Source of the DNA: Syngnathus acus
Lineage: Eukaryota; Chordata; Actinopteri; Syngnathiformes; Syngnathidae
NCBI RefSeq assembly: GCF_901709675.1
Contig: NC_051097.1
Location: 6,054,039-6,118,038 of the forward strand
DNA length: 64,000 bases
Direction: 5' to 3'
Shown here: in pieces, positions 22,752 through 36,037 of the stretch
Layout of the letters: each line of letters opens with the position of its first letter
Position numbering within the stretch: the stretch's first letter is position 1
The notes under the pieces: model-generated
What the model saw: the letters and a program-made list of their open reading frames with translations, nothing else
Database searches by the model: none
What the model was told of the DNA's origin: nothing
Translations under genes and position numbers: made by a program

Positions 22752-25700
22752 ATGGACGAGCAGTCCCATGGCAGTCCCCAGCATGGCGGCTTGAAAACCG
22801 CCGTGGAGGCCCACCAGGGTGTCATCAGATGCGGCTGGCTCAGGAAGCAAGGTGGTTTCGTCAAGACGTGGCACAGCCGCTGGTTTGTTCTGCGAGGGGA
22901 CCAACTCCTCTATTACAAGGACGAAGAAGAGAGCAAATCTCTGGTAAGTATCGCAACTCAAAAATCACGCTTTTTGACAAATAATGTGGAGGGGAGTTGT
23001 CGAATAATCTGATAATCGATTATCTGTCGATTAATCGATTAATTTGCGAATTATATCGTTTTTGTTGCCCAAAGAATTTTTCAATAAAGTTTAGCTGCTT
23101 TCAAATACATGACAATTTTGAGAACATTTTGTGCTAGGGCTTGTCTTTCAGACAATTGTTTGACAGTCAGTGCATAGTATGTGTGCCGAGATTTCAGTGA
23201 CTCATGCAAACAACAAGGCAACCTCTTTCGTGACTGTAACCAAGCAGCTGCTAGCCGTGAGCATGCGAAGACTGGACTGAACAAAGACCCAGACAGACAC
23301 ATTTTTGGGTCTCATGACAAAGCAAAATGTAGACTTCAATTCTAATTCTTTCCACGTGTTTAGTTAAACAAGACTCTTATTCTTTTCCTGAAGCAGATTT
23401 TTCCAGAACTTTCAATGCAAGATTTAATTGTTTGCAAACCACGTTCATTGCTCAGTGAACAAAAGCTAGCTAGCTAACGTTACTCTGTCCAAAGGTTTAA
23501 CACGTTCATGTTAGCACAAAATACAAAGTTAATGGCTTATCATTACTGTTAAGCAGGATGCTGAGTCAAATTTAGCTAGCTAGCAGTGGTTTCCACTCAT
23601 TACGTTATGCTAGTCAGTTCTCGGCTAATGGATTTGGCATTCTTCACTTGACAGATGCAGCTTTGACATAATATTGTGTTTTGGTTTGGAGTCATGACCT
23701 TTATTTAAACAATGACGAGCAGACTATGTACCGAGGCGTCTTAGGGAATCACTGGCGGCATTTAGGTATTCGACAATAACAACTGGCGAAAAGCCATTGT
23801 CGCCTCAAGAGGTCGTGTTGTGTCCCGCGCGCTTGGGCAGCCAAACCTCTCCGAGCAACGTGTGGAATCCCAAGAATGGCAGCCCGATGGTAGCGCGAGG
23901 TCACTAGCATACGTAGGGTAACGGCACGTGTGGGCTTAGCGTCGACATGCTATCTGCCTGCCCTCACTCGTCAACTGAGTCGCGCGTCACTCGCACTCGG
24001 ATTTCACCGTACGCAGACTATAAACAATAGTGGCATTCATTAGCCGCGGTGATCATTGCATATAAATCTCGTTGTCGTAAATCTGTGCCAGTGAATTCCA
24101 GTATTGTGCTCCAAGTTATTATGTATTTTGATGGAAACGATAACACAACGAGGTCTCATGCAATGACGAGTTTTAATCTGACCTTGACATTTCGCCCTTG
24201 CTAAATGCAGTTCTGTTTTCAGATGTAACGCACAATGAAATGTTAACGCCGCCAGTTGACCTTTGGCGCGATCGTCACCAGCGAACGTGGCTCCCATTAG
24301 CACAACCGCGGCGTGTATTACATGGCCGCTTGCCACCTGATGCATCATCGACAGAAGTGCGCAGACTAAAAGCACTCCATCCTATTTCCGCATTATTCTT
24401 CGCACGTAGCCCAACTGCAAACTGTCAGTGGGTCTGCATGTTCTAAAACCGATGAACGGAAAAGGCCAGCAGCTTCCTTCGTGTTCTGTTTTTTAAATCA
24501 CATTTATGACTTCAGGTAGGAGCTGTGGGAATTTGAAGGAATGTGCACAAGTGACTTGGGATGTCCTGCGTTGATCTTTCAAGGATCTTTCATCCATAAA
24601 AACCATAAACTCAAAAGAGCACTTTGGGCTTAATGACTTTTTTTCTCCTCTTATACTTTTAACAAGGTCAAACAAAGACACTGAGAGACATGCTGCACTC
24701 AAGCGTCCAATGAGTTCTCGTTAAGTACATCAAAGACGTGGTTTTCGGGAAAGGGCAAAGCCACTGCAATGTTTTTTTTTTTAGTGGATAGAAGTTATTG
24801 GGCCACGACTAAATCTTGACTGTGTTTTGAGTTCAGTTGTAATTTTTCTACCACAATATTTTTGACTACTACTTTGCCAGTGATTTCGGGAAAAACAAGA
24901 ACTCACTGACATCTCAAGAGCTCCCGCTGGGTTTGACTTCCTGACTCTGTAAGACCACTGAAGCTGGACGCCAGTAATTAGGAGATACAAAAAAAAAAAA
25001 AGGGCTTAGTGGTGGTTATCAACTAGCGAGGGGCTAATGACCAATGACTTGCAATTCAACAACTCTGTTCCTGTTTGTGACTTGAATTAAAAAAAAAAAA
25101 CCTTGGCGGGATTGATTAGCTTGCATCCTGAAGATCATATATCTCAAGAAGGAACATCTCCTGGAGTGTGTATAACAATAGCCTTGCTGCAAGTCAATAT
25201 GTAGCTATTACAAAATGCCTGACTTGACATTTTTTATTCTATTTTCTGTAAATCTGGTTTCGCTGCAACCATGTTCACAATTTCTTCAGAATATTTCAGG
25301 AAATGTAATGCGATAATTTATACATTCCCATCACTCGGCTTTGGCAAAGTTCTGACCTCAACTGTCCACACGTTATGAAAGCAGAACATCCCTAGCAAAG
25401 TTTCGCCTCCTCGTGTTTGTATTTTGGGGACATTGTCATTACAGCATTCCCCTTTCTAAACGACTCTTCCAACATAGCAACAATATACAGACGTTTAAAA
25501 AAAATTGTTGGTCTTTGCGGTCCGGCTTGAGCACTGCAAACAAAAGGCCACCGCGGGAGATGTCAGTGGGTGTTGTGGTTGAAAAGTATGGAGCAACCAA
25601 AAGCCACACCCCCAAAAAAGCATCTTCTTTCCTGCCATCATGATAAAAGTCCAATACAAAAAACATCAACTCATTTTTATAGAAACATCCCAGTTCTGTC

Positions 25701-28700
25701 CCACTTTTTACAACCTTTTTGCTCTGAAATCACCTCGTCTGGGGCCTCAGGTTGGGTTTCCACTACGTCTCTGTTGTCACAGTTACGGCCCATTAAAGTG
25801 TCCAGAACCAGGACTCCCCTCTGATCTTGTTAATGTTGTCACTGACCCACAGCTTGTCTTCATTATCATGAACCTTGCTAATGACCTCTATCGATTTAGC
25901 ACCCCGGGGTCTTTTAAAACTCACACTTCAGTCCAAATGACTGTAAAGTAGGTCAAAACTTGAATTCTGATTGTTTGGGCTGAAAACACTCACAGCGTGG
26001 GATTAAAATGTTCCGTTTTGTTCTTCTTCCACAGGGAGCCATTTTCCTACCTGGCAACAAAGTCATAGAGCATCCAAGCAACGGTGATGAAGCGGGAAAA
26101 TATCTCTTTGAGGTCATTCCAGGTAGGAAAAAAATCATTCCAAGTCATTTTATTGAATTTATGAAAAAAGTCTTATTAATGGAGTTTACTGACGAATGAA
26201 AGCCAAGGCTCGTTTTGTTTCTAAGTGGTGCCATAATGGAGAACATGGAATATATACTATTGTCCCGATGCTTTCAACGCAACACGGTGGGAGAAGTAAA
26301 TGTCAAGTGTTAAACTTCACATCCCTGTCTCAGTATTGCGGAATTTCCTTCCAAACAACTTGCGGCTAACCTCTGTTAGGGTTCTGATGCTACCTCAAAA
26401 GTAAAACAAAAATGGCCAGGTTGACTTTGTCTCCCATTTTGGTGTATGAAATGCAAAAATGCCAGCTCAACTTTGTTCCCTCGATCCTGTGCTGGTGTTA
26501 TACATAGCAATCATACAACAGCTAGAGCTATGCTAGCTTTTTATGCTAGCAGTTACAGCATCCCTCGCACTTACACACAGTAACACTTTGACAAGAATTT
26601 CTAAAGTAATATTATGGTTGCTATATTTAGCTCCATGAGAAAGTGTATATTGTCTTCTTGTACTTTGTAGCTTTTAAAAAAAAAAGGGATAATTGGGGGT
26701 GCGTTTTTAGAGTGTTTATGCTTCATTGGTCAGAGAAGTGAAACTTCACGAGGCCACACCCAGTGTCATTTTGGAAATAGGCTGAGTGTGGCCCAATACT
26801 GCAGTCAGAAACATGTTGTTTTTTTCAACAAGTGTGAGGGCAACTGAGTTTATAGTGTCGTTAAAAAAAAAAAGGCTTCAGTCTCACTTCCTTCTTTCCA
26901 GAAAGCCTATTCTTTCTATCCTGTTTTGGAATAAATATCACTGGTGAAACCTCCTATGACCAAATTTGGTCAATTTATTTTCTCAAATCTATATTATTGA
27001 TCAGTTCCCATTTGTTATTGACCAATCTATTGTATTGAAATTGGTGTAATCCCTTTGACAATGGATTCTGCAAACATGCAGGTTTTTTTTGGCAAGGATT
27101 CCTAACGACGTGGTGATTTTATGGGCTTCGTCTTTCAACTTCATATCTGAGCCTGTTACAGCTTCAACATTAGTCAAAAATATTTCCACTGCACAGTACC
27201 ACCTTGACTCAGCTCTACTTGCTTTGGCATGGAACAGTCAGTTTTGGTTGGAATGGTGTGAAGGAGACGTGCCAACATACAATAGAGGAGAACGAGAATT
27301 CTCGCGTTACCTTCTCAGTAAGGCGATTCAGTTTATCTGAGAAGACAATGCTGACCATAATGCTGGTAGTGTCCAGGCTAGGCTAACGTTAGCATCTGTG
27401 GGTTATTTTTGTTATTTCTAGCCAGCTAGCTATTATGACATGGAACCTGCTCGACCCTTAAGCCAGAGGCAATGTTTGATGATTAAAAAGAGCAGTAACT
27501 GGTTTCGACATAAAAAAGCATCATTAGCTGCCATGTGTCGTCTTCGTCATTTTTATTTTAATATATGATGATTGAAGGCTTGTTTTCCGTTGCCTCCCCA
27601 CATTCAGGTCCTCGTCCCTCAGCAAATTACCGCGACTGTTTACGCCATCCCCATTTGGGAAACACGTCTTGTTATGAGGAACTGAATAAAGAAGTCTCAG
27701 AGAAGCAGGAATGAAAGGAAAAAGCACAACACATTTATTCCACTGCTTTGCTGCCGTGCAGAACACAGAACGGGAAGTGATGAGGGAGGGAGGGAGGCTG
27801 GGGGATATGTTGATGACTTTCCGAGGAAAAGGGAGAAAGTCACAGAGATGTCTGTTGTCTCGCAGTTTGATGTCGCCCTAGGCTGGAATCGCTGCATTTT
27901 TTATTTTTGACTCTTTTAGTAAAGTTTTGTCAAAGTTCCCCAAATTCACCTGCGCTTGCTTGTTTCCTCCCCCCCTGTGTATGCTCCTCTCATCTTTCCT
28001 CATCTTCTCCCCGCATTTGTGTTTAATGTGGGCAGTTAGTTCAAGGCAGGAGAACGTGGTTACAGGGAAGCAAATATTTAGACTACAATCCCTTTTCAGC
28101 CTTGATCCCGCCAATAACTGTCTGCGGGGCACCGATGCAACCGTGACATTCTAGTCGTGTTGAAACAAGCTAGCCAGATGTTGAGCTAAAGAAGGAAGAC
28201 ATGAGATATGCATCCTGTACTTTTTCATGTTACATCGGATCGTAAGATGCTGAATAGATATGCTGCTTTTGCTTTGTTCTGCGTAAAAGGCAAAGTTACT
28301 TTAATGGCAAATTTTGGCAGTATGAAAGAGGCTTGACTTTCCACATATCTTAATGCCGCATTGGAAAATCTCCCTGATGGGGATCAGGCTTGAAGTCTTA
28401 TCTGGTTCATCCATTCAGGAATGTCAGGTATCTGTGAGCAGGCAGTCTTCTTATTGCGACATATTGTAACCCTCCCTCATAATTTATAGCAGTTTCAGGA
28501 TGGATGGATGGATGGATGGATGGATGGATGGATGGACGGACGGATGGACGGACGGATGGATGGACTTGGTTGTTTTATTTCACACTTGATGGGTGGGAAG
28601 GCCCTCCAGTGACTCAAGTATTACAGACATTCAAAATGAAATTATCCAAAAGAACCAATTCTCATTTATTAAGGTCTCCAAAAAGATGTGAGATGACATT

Positions 28701-31700
28701 AGCACAGGAAGCATTCCTCGCTGCGTTTTCCCTGCGGCTTGATGACCGAAGTCCAAAGGGTTTGGCTGTGGTCTGAGTTCACCGGGTCACAAACTTCATT
28801 CCTTTCCCATTTCTCGATGCAAAAGAGGACTTTGTGCGTAGGCGAGCAATAAAATCTGTTTACGGCGAGAGGTTGGAAAGTTACAATCTCTCCTGAGTTT
28901 TCGTTCGAATTTACAAGTCAGTTAAAGTATGTAAGCCTCGTTTTCTAAGAGCTTTGCTTGTGCAGGAGTGACATGATAGAGAAGAGGGGGAGGTTAAGCC
29001 GAGGGTGCCCTCTTGTGGACATCTCGGGTATTCTGTAAACTTTTAGGGAAAGCAAATAAAAGCATAAATTACACAGTTGCTGTACAAAATACACTTATCT
29101 ATAAAATACACAATATCAAACAGTAACGACTACATTGGTTTTAAATATGGACATTTTGCATTTTCACAACTATACCTATAAGGGTTGATGTTTACATTTT
29201 AATTACGTAAGCATCCTCCCTTCGTAATAAATTGTGTGTGGTTCAGATTATAGATTGAAGCGCCACTAAAGTAATCAATCAAGCATATCAATTACTCTGC
29301 CACTGACGTTTCAGTGTCACACCACGTGTGGATGAATAAATAAGTCACTCTAAATGTCTTACACCCCCCCACTGAATTCTGTCAACATGATTGGAAGCTT
29401 AGGTAAGCAAAAATGGGACTTTAATTGCAATGACATTTTGCATTTTACATCCAATCATTATAAAAGTATAAAATTAACAAACAATTATTCATTATTTCAT
29501 TATAACAATACTATGTACCGTTTTTTATTAGTATTAATTATCTATATTTTAAATATGGTACATTTTATAAATATAAGAAGGGCTTTTACTTTCATGCTTA
29601 TTTTGTAATTGGTATCGTTCTATTTTAGATTATAGATGTTTTATTTATATTATTTTTATTAATATATTGTATTTACTTTGCCTTATATGAATATATTTTT
29701 AATTTTATTTTACCTACACACACCTTACATTTAAGAACAAATTTAAAATGGCTCATAATAATAATAATAATAATAATGTAACCTACAAAGTAGATACAGA
29801 TACACATAAAACAATAAAAGCAGTTAAAACCATTGAAATTCGGTTTCACCACAGCGATAATTAATAATTGCATGCCTTGCCAGCATTCCAAGTGACTTTA
29901 ATGATGTCATACATGCATGCAATACACAAGCAGTATGCGAGTTAGTGAGCTGCTACGGCGTGAAGAAACTGATTTAATTAGCATTCCTGCAGTGTGTCGT
30001 AAATCCGTGAGGCTGTGTTGTGAAAGTGATTTTTTGGTTATGATGTCTTCCTGCATGTGAAGTGTGTAGTGCATGTGTGAAATTTACAAGCCGGGAAAGA
30101 CTCAGCCATATCTGGCGGCAACGGTTTTGTCGCTCCAGCCGCTACTAATTAAGAAGGCGGATGAACGGCTTCAAGATAACCTCACCTAGAATTATACGCT
30201 ATCACATTTTGTGCATTTACAAAAGCACGTTATTTTTATTTTTTATTTTTTGTTTCTTGTTTTTTATTTCTTATTGTATTTATTTTTTAGTTTTTATTGT
30301 TTCTTATTTTTTTGTTTTATTTTTTTTATTTTAATTTTAAAATGTACTGTATTTTTTTTGTTTTTGTTTCATGATTCCTGCTTTCAATGTAACAAAAAAT
30401 GTGTCAGGTCCACACAATACGGTCGAGGAAAAAAAAATATTTATTTCCGCCCATCCGCGTTCCGAGTGCATCCGTCGTCTTCCTGTGTGTCGTGTGAGAA
30501 TGTGGCTTCCCTGGGAAGAAATGCGCGACGGGAAGTCCAGCTGGCTTACATAACATCCAAATTGAAGGGTTCACCATTTGACAGTCAGACTCACTGTCAC
30601 CGCATATCTCTGAGTACGTATCAGCTTGGCCAGGTCACATTTTCGGGATGTTTGTCCAACACTTGAATGTTTACACCGACAGTACATAAACTGGTCCCGT
30701 TGCATAAATATTTAGACGTCTCCCTGTTTCTGTTTTATGTCGGACTGCCGACAAGTTATTACGATGTATTAATGTTTAGTCAGTGTTTGGTTGTGAGTAG
30801 CAATATTTTGTTTATTATGTTGTCATGCAGCTCCCATTCATGGAGGTCTGTGCTCTACTGTCGAAATGAAATTGTCCTGGAAGGCCAAAATTAAAAGGGA
30901 CCATTGAGGAGATTAAAAAGGGCTAAGTGGGTTAGCAAGAACCTTCCTGCGAGAGCAAGAAGCCCCAGTTTCTTACCCCGTCTTGGCCTACCAGCAGCAG
31001 CAGCAGCGGCAGGCTCGGAAAGCCCGCATGTCTGTATTTATAGAGCTCTGTGGATGAGTCATTTGGCCAAGCTCCTGCTCCTGGTCTGCCAGTTTTACAG
31101 GTCTCCACTTTGGGGAGGGCTGCTTGATTTACGAGGCGACTCCCCCCCTCCCCGCAGCCCTCGTTCCCGCCCTCCCCTCGCCTGCACCGGCTTCCAGCCT
31201 CCCCACCCCTCTTAACTTCCCTCAGAGACGAGCAACCGCCGCTCTCCGGGGGGAAAAAAAAAAAGTTTCTGGGAAGAAACGACTTCCTGCGGAGAAGGCA
31301 GACTACCCCGGGCCTGACCTCGCGTCGGCCGAGCGCTGCAATGCAGTTTCTTCCACCACCCGTCGGGCTTGTGCGCAAAGCAGGAGCTGTATGAAGACGT
31401 CAAGTTGCAAAGAAAGGAAGGGGGAAAGAAGCACGAGTGTTGTAGTAGAGACAGAAGACGGAGGATCTATTTGTGGCCAGGGATAGGAACCGATGAAGAC
31501 GTGGGGCCGGTGGGCCGGGGGGCAACCACAGCAGCGACGGGGCTGGTCTACTCCTGCGGCCCATGGACCTTAACTCCAATCCAGGTTTGTCTATGAGTGA
31601 TGTCTGCAGACAGGTTAACACTCGGCCGGGACTGTTTTATAGCTCATATAATTAGACTTTGGACTATTTAAAGTGACAGACTGATGAGCGGAAAGAGTCC

Positions 31701-34700
31701 AAGTCATATATGAGGTTACTTTACCGACAAATGATTGTAGACTTTGCCTCCTACTCTATCAAGTGTGTCATGTTCGGAAATTGTTGAATTCCATATTCGT
31801 TGCAGCACGAGAGCATCCGATATTCCTGCAGCGGACATCTGCAAATGGAAATATTTCTATTGTCAGTGGAATTTCCTCCGACAGTTCTAATACATTGAAT
31901 TGAGAACAGCAAGTGCGTCCAGCTGGCTTTTTTTTTTTTTGCTTTGTGCAAGATAACCATGAAAAGCAACGACTCCAAATTTCCATATCTTGGTTGATAG
32001 CACGTGTTCCAAACCAATCAAGAAACCACACTATTGTGTATGCAGCATGAACATCAAGGGGCTAAGTAAAGTGCCCTGAGGCTCCCCTTTGTTGAATGGA
32101 GGTGTGACTTGTCTCCACTCTTGTTTGTGAAGTCTGTCAGTCAGTTCTGTGTGTTCTGTGTCTTAAAATAACATCAAGAGGAGCTGCTCATCACAACAGT
32201 TTGCAATTCTAAGCTCCTAAACGGCACATGCGGCTTAAATGCCACTCGAGCGTGTTTGTAGTCCAAGTGTGCAGCTTTAAGAAGTTGCGCCCAAGGGCTA
32301 AAAATCCAACCTTCGTTTTAAAAAAAACAACATCCAGCTGGCTCATGTGTCACTTTGCTACACGTCATGTTAAGATAGATAAGAGTTGACACTAAAACAT
32401 TCCAATATATATATTATTTTTCCAAGCATAAGTGAGAGCTGCTACCTCCATTTGACTGCTTTGGGAGATACAGACAGGACATAAAGGCTACAAAAGTAAA
32501 CGTCCCCCACGCGATATAAAAAAATGCCGCCCGTGTCGTCCGTGCCAAAAACCGCCACTGAATGTCTGCATTCATCACCCGACGGTGACCCATTTTTTTC
32601 CTCCTCTGATCCAACTGGCGCCGCTTTGCTCGGCTTTGTCAAAGACAACAAAACAAGGATGTGGAGCCACGCTGGCGGCGGCACAGACGTGGCCCTCTAG
32701 CCAAAGTTTGATTCTCACGTGTAAAAAATGATGCCGCAAGAATCCACCTGCTCTGCTCTAATCCACGTCAGTCGCTATGTGGCAAAATGAAGTTATGGAG
32801 CCTGCTGAGTAACAAACGTCAGATTTATCTCTCTTTCCATCACAATAATGTCTCTTCTTGACAGGCCCTTCAGTACCTAAAATCAATCCAGCAGATGAAA
32901 ATCCTGACTTACCGCTCCCGTCACATCACCAGACTAAAGTCATTACTCAACAAAACTGTGAAATTGATAATACACACTTCCTCCTAATCTTTTACTTTCC
33001 CACGGGGGGAACTCAACCAGTGTGCTGAAATGCAATAATTTGTCACAATAAATCAGAAGGTTGTGGGACCTTTTCTTTAAAAAAAAAAAAAAGGGTTCAA
33101 AGGAATTCCCCCAAAAAAGGCTCAGACTACCAATTTTGGTATGCAGGTGTGCATCTGGCCTCGGGCTGTTATCAGTGCTGAAAGGTGATATTAGCAAGTA
33201 TTACTGAGCGCTCCGCGACTCTTCTGACGGGTTGACGTTTTTGTAACACAAAGAGAAGGCTTTTTAAAAAGACAAAATAATATCAAGCAAGCTTTTAAGT
33301 GTGTGGTCATTTGATTCCCTCGCAAGCTTCCGACCAGACAGTTCCTATTGCTGAAGTGGCGCTTATATAATAGTGTATTTACAGCAGCATTGGCAGAACA
33401 CACACTCACACACACACACACACAGTCTGTTTTTTGCCCGGCGTGAAAACAGAACGGAGGCTGACCACCATTGAACGTGATGACCCCCCTCACCCCCTCC
33501 CACCTGGATTGTCCCAGCAGCTGCAAAAGTAGGAAAACCACTGTGGTAGATTTCAAGCTCATGTTTTCCAGAAAAGATAATTATTCTGGGTTTTTTTTTT
33601 TTTTTTGGGTGCCATGATTGCATCTTCGCCCTTTAGACGGAGTCAGTCAAGCAGTTACTCATTGAGCATCAGATGGTAATGGATAGCCATTGTAGCTCTA
33701 TGGGGGTCTGTGTTCTCCGGCAGGCAGCGTCTTTAGGGACTTGGGTAATGTTGCCTCGATTGCGACATTGTCGAACATTGATACCACCCACCTGGGGGGG
33801 GGAGTAAAAGTGGAGTCTTGATGAGAAGAAATGTCCCACGACGATTGAGTGGAGACACCCAGAAGCAATAATAAGCAAGCTTATCAAGTTAAAAAGTTAT
33901 TTTATGAAACAGATTGACGGGTCATTGAATGAAACATGGGAAAGCGAATAGATGACATCATTATGTTGAAGCGTTTGTTTGGAGAAGCATTATGGTGTGA
34001 ATGGGCCTTCTCTGTTTGCTTATGGGGTCGCGGCTGAGATCTTCCCATTGTGCTAAAGAGAGGCGTGTGTGTGTGTGTGTGTGTGCTTATGTGCATGTGT
34101 GTGTGTGTGTGAGCACGCTCACCAACCCCCTCTGCAAATCTCGCCTCCTTGCCTTTCTCTTTCGCAGCCTCTCAGCTGTGCTCATTCCCCAGTTCGGAGC
34201 CGCCGTCCTCAAGTTAAAAATTCTCCAAAAATCCTTTTTTGCTAAGCCTCACCGGATGATCCATGACAGAGGCATGGAAACGGTACAGCATCCAAGCGTT
34301 CATAGTTTGCCTTTGTATGGATTGTCTCGGTTACTGTCTTCACCATCAGGTAATTTTAGTTGTGTCATATTATGTCACATTGGATTGATGTATTTATTTT
34401 TTCATTCCCAAACAGATTAGCTGAAATCAAAAGAGTTTAAATTAAAGCACTTTATAATGTTGGATGCTTTGGTTGTTTGTATTGACAGGTGCTGTCATAT
34501 ATCTTTTAAGCACTGTTGGTTCAGAAAATCGCAATCCTAATAGTGATGTTCTCCTCATTGTTTTGGGGATCTTATTATTGTTTTGTTTCTTGGCAAACAT
34601 TCACAGGCTGAGTTCAGCCAAATGTTTTGGGCTAGAAGCATAATTATTTATCAGTCTCCTTGTTTTTTGGGATGCCATAACTTATTCTCCATTTTTGTAT

Positions 34701-35982
34701 GATTGCCAATGTTGTAGTGCTGTGGGAACGCTCGTGACTATATTAGTGTTAGATTCTGAAATAATCTTTTTCTGTTTATGGGATCGCAGATACTTTTTAT
34801 TCACTTTGTTGTTTTCAAATTGTTTTGTTTTTGTTCAATTTTGATGATTTTTATTGTCATGTCAAAGAGTTAGAAAGTCCACTTACTAAAATGAATTCAT
34901 CCTACATTGTTAGACTGCAGACTTGTTCACAATTCAACGAAAAGCAAATCTCAATCAAAATTTGAGAGTGTTTGTTTTGGATAATAAAAAAAAGCTTAGA
35001 CTTGGAACATATGAACATCTGCATGTCAGGTAGGACAAATTGTGCTTGTCAAAGTAATGTGTTACTTTTATTTTGAAAAAAAGTGCAGTTGGGATTTTTT
35101 TTTTTCAAGCAGGTAACATTGTTTTGCTACTCATACAGTACCCAAAACTACATAATTACTAGCATAAAAGCTAGTTACCATCATCCTGACTCCTGAAGGT
35201 GCATCTACTGTAACCGACTGGTTTACGTGTAACAACCACAAAGATATTTGTGAGCCATTCCGAGCTTAGCGGACCGCTTTGTTGTATCCCACCTGTTTTT
35301 TTTTCTTTTTCTTTTTGACGGGGGGGGGGGGTTGAAGACCTCTCAGTGCAGCTGGTTTAGCTTCATATTAGCATGCACAGCTGGCATGGGCAGTTGCTGC
35401 TTTCCAATGGTACCATAAAAAGTTATATTGTTTTTACAATGGGATTCTTTTTGCTGCCTTGTCTAATCACGATCCACTGTTTTTGACAACAGGGGGAGAC
35501 AGAGAGCGGATGACAACCAACCATGAGACCTACCTCCTTATGGCCAGCACCCAGAATGACATGGAGGATTGGGTGAAGACCATCCGCAGGGTCATATGGG
35601 CGCCTTTTGGTGGAGGTCAGTATGCAGCTAATGAGAAAATAAAACCAAAATTGGTTGAGAACTTAATCATAGCACATGGCATTTGAACAAGGGTGTGTAG
35701 ACTTTTGAAATCCACTGTCCAGTAGTTTTCCCTGCATTGGATGGATGCATGCAAGCGTAGCTAATGTTGGGGGTTTTAACTTTGGTGTGTCCACGGGGTG
35801 CTTGTTATGGGGCACAAGTGCCGCGTGCGTAGGCGGACCTCTGTGAATTCGAGGCGGCGTCGGCCCCTCAGTTTGAGCTTTGACGTCTATCGCAGTTGAC
35901 TGCTCTTGAAAGGGACGAGCCATTTGTCAAAGATGCCACTCGAAATGTGGCCTTTCTGTGCCAACCCCCTCTCTGTATACAC

Positions 35983-36037
<55 letters not shown>

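Larger units (their letters stand above)
26123..35492 (+). other. arhgap24: arhgap24 intron 2 (9.4 kb, largest in the gene)
   Basis: The intron separates the first two PH exons from the rest. It contains microsatellites (28497-28564, 29756-29777, 33398-33424, 34064-34111), an AT-rich block at 29340-30420, a GC-rich CpG patch at about 30950-31600 and a candidate alternative first exon ending at 34349. Mammalian ARHGAP24 has shorter transcripts lacking PH that start from internal promoters, so promoter activity inside this intron would not be surprising. Confidence 0.6.

Noticed and set aside
22749-22754. Alternative arhgap24 start at the codon preceding the ATG
   Set aside because: The preceding codon is GTG. 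The first proper ATG is 22752, just after a splice acceptor, and fits the homologous N-terminus.
22998-23050. Cluster of AATCGATT motifs that might be a homeodomain-binding site array
   Set aside because: The same motif cluster recurs at 56680-56900 and resembles dispersed repeat sequence in fish genomes, so it is more likely a transposon remnant.
28497-28564. Regular short repeats that might suggest a CRISPR-like array
   Set aside because: A simple GGAT tetranucleotide without spacers, in a vertebrate intron.
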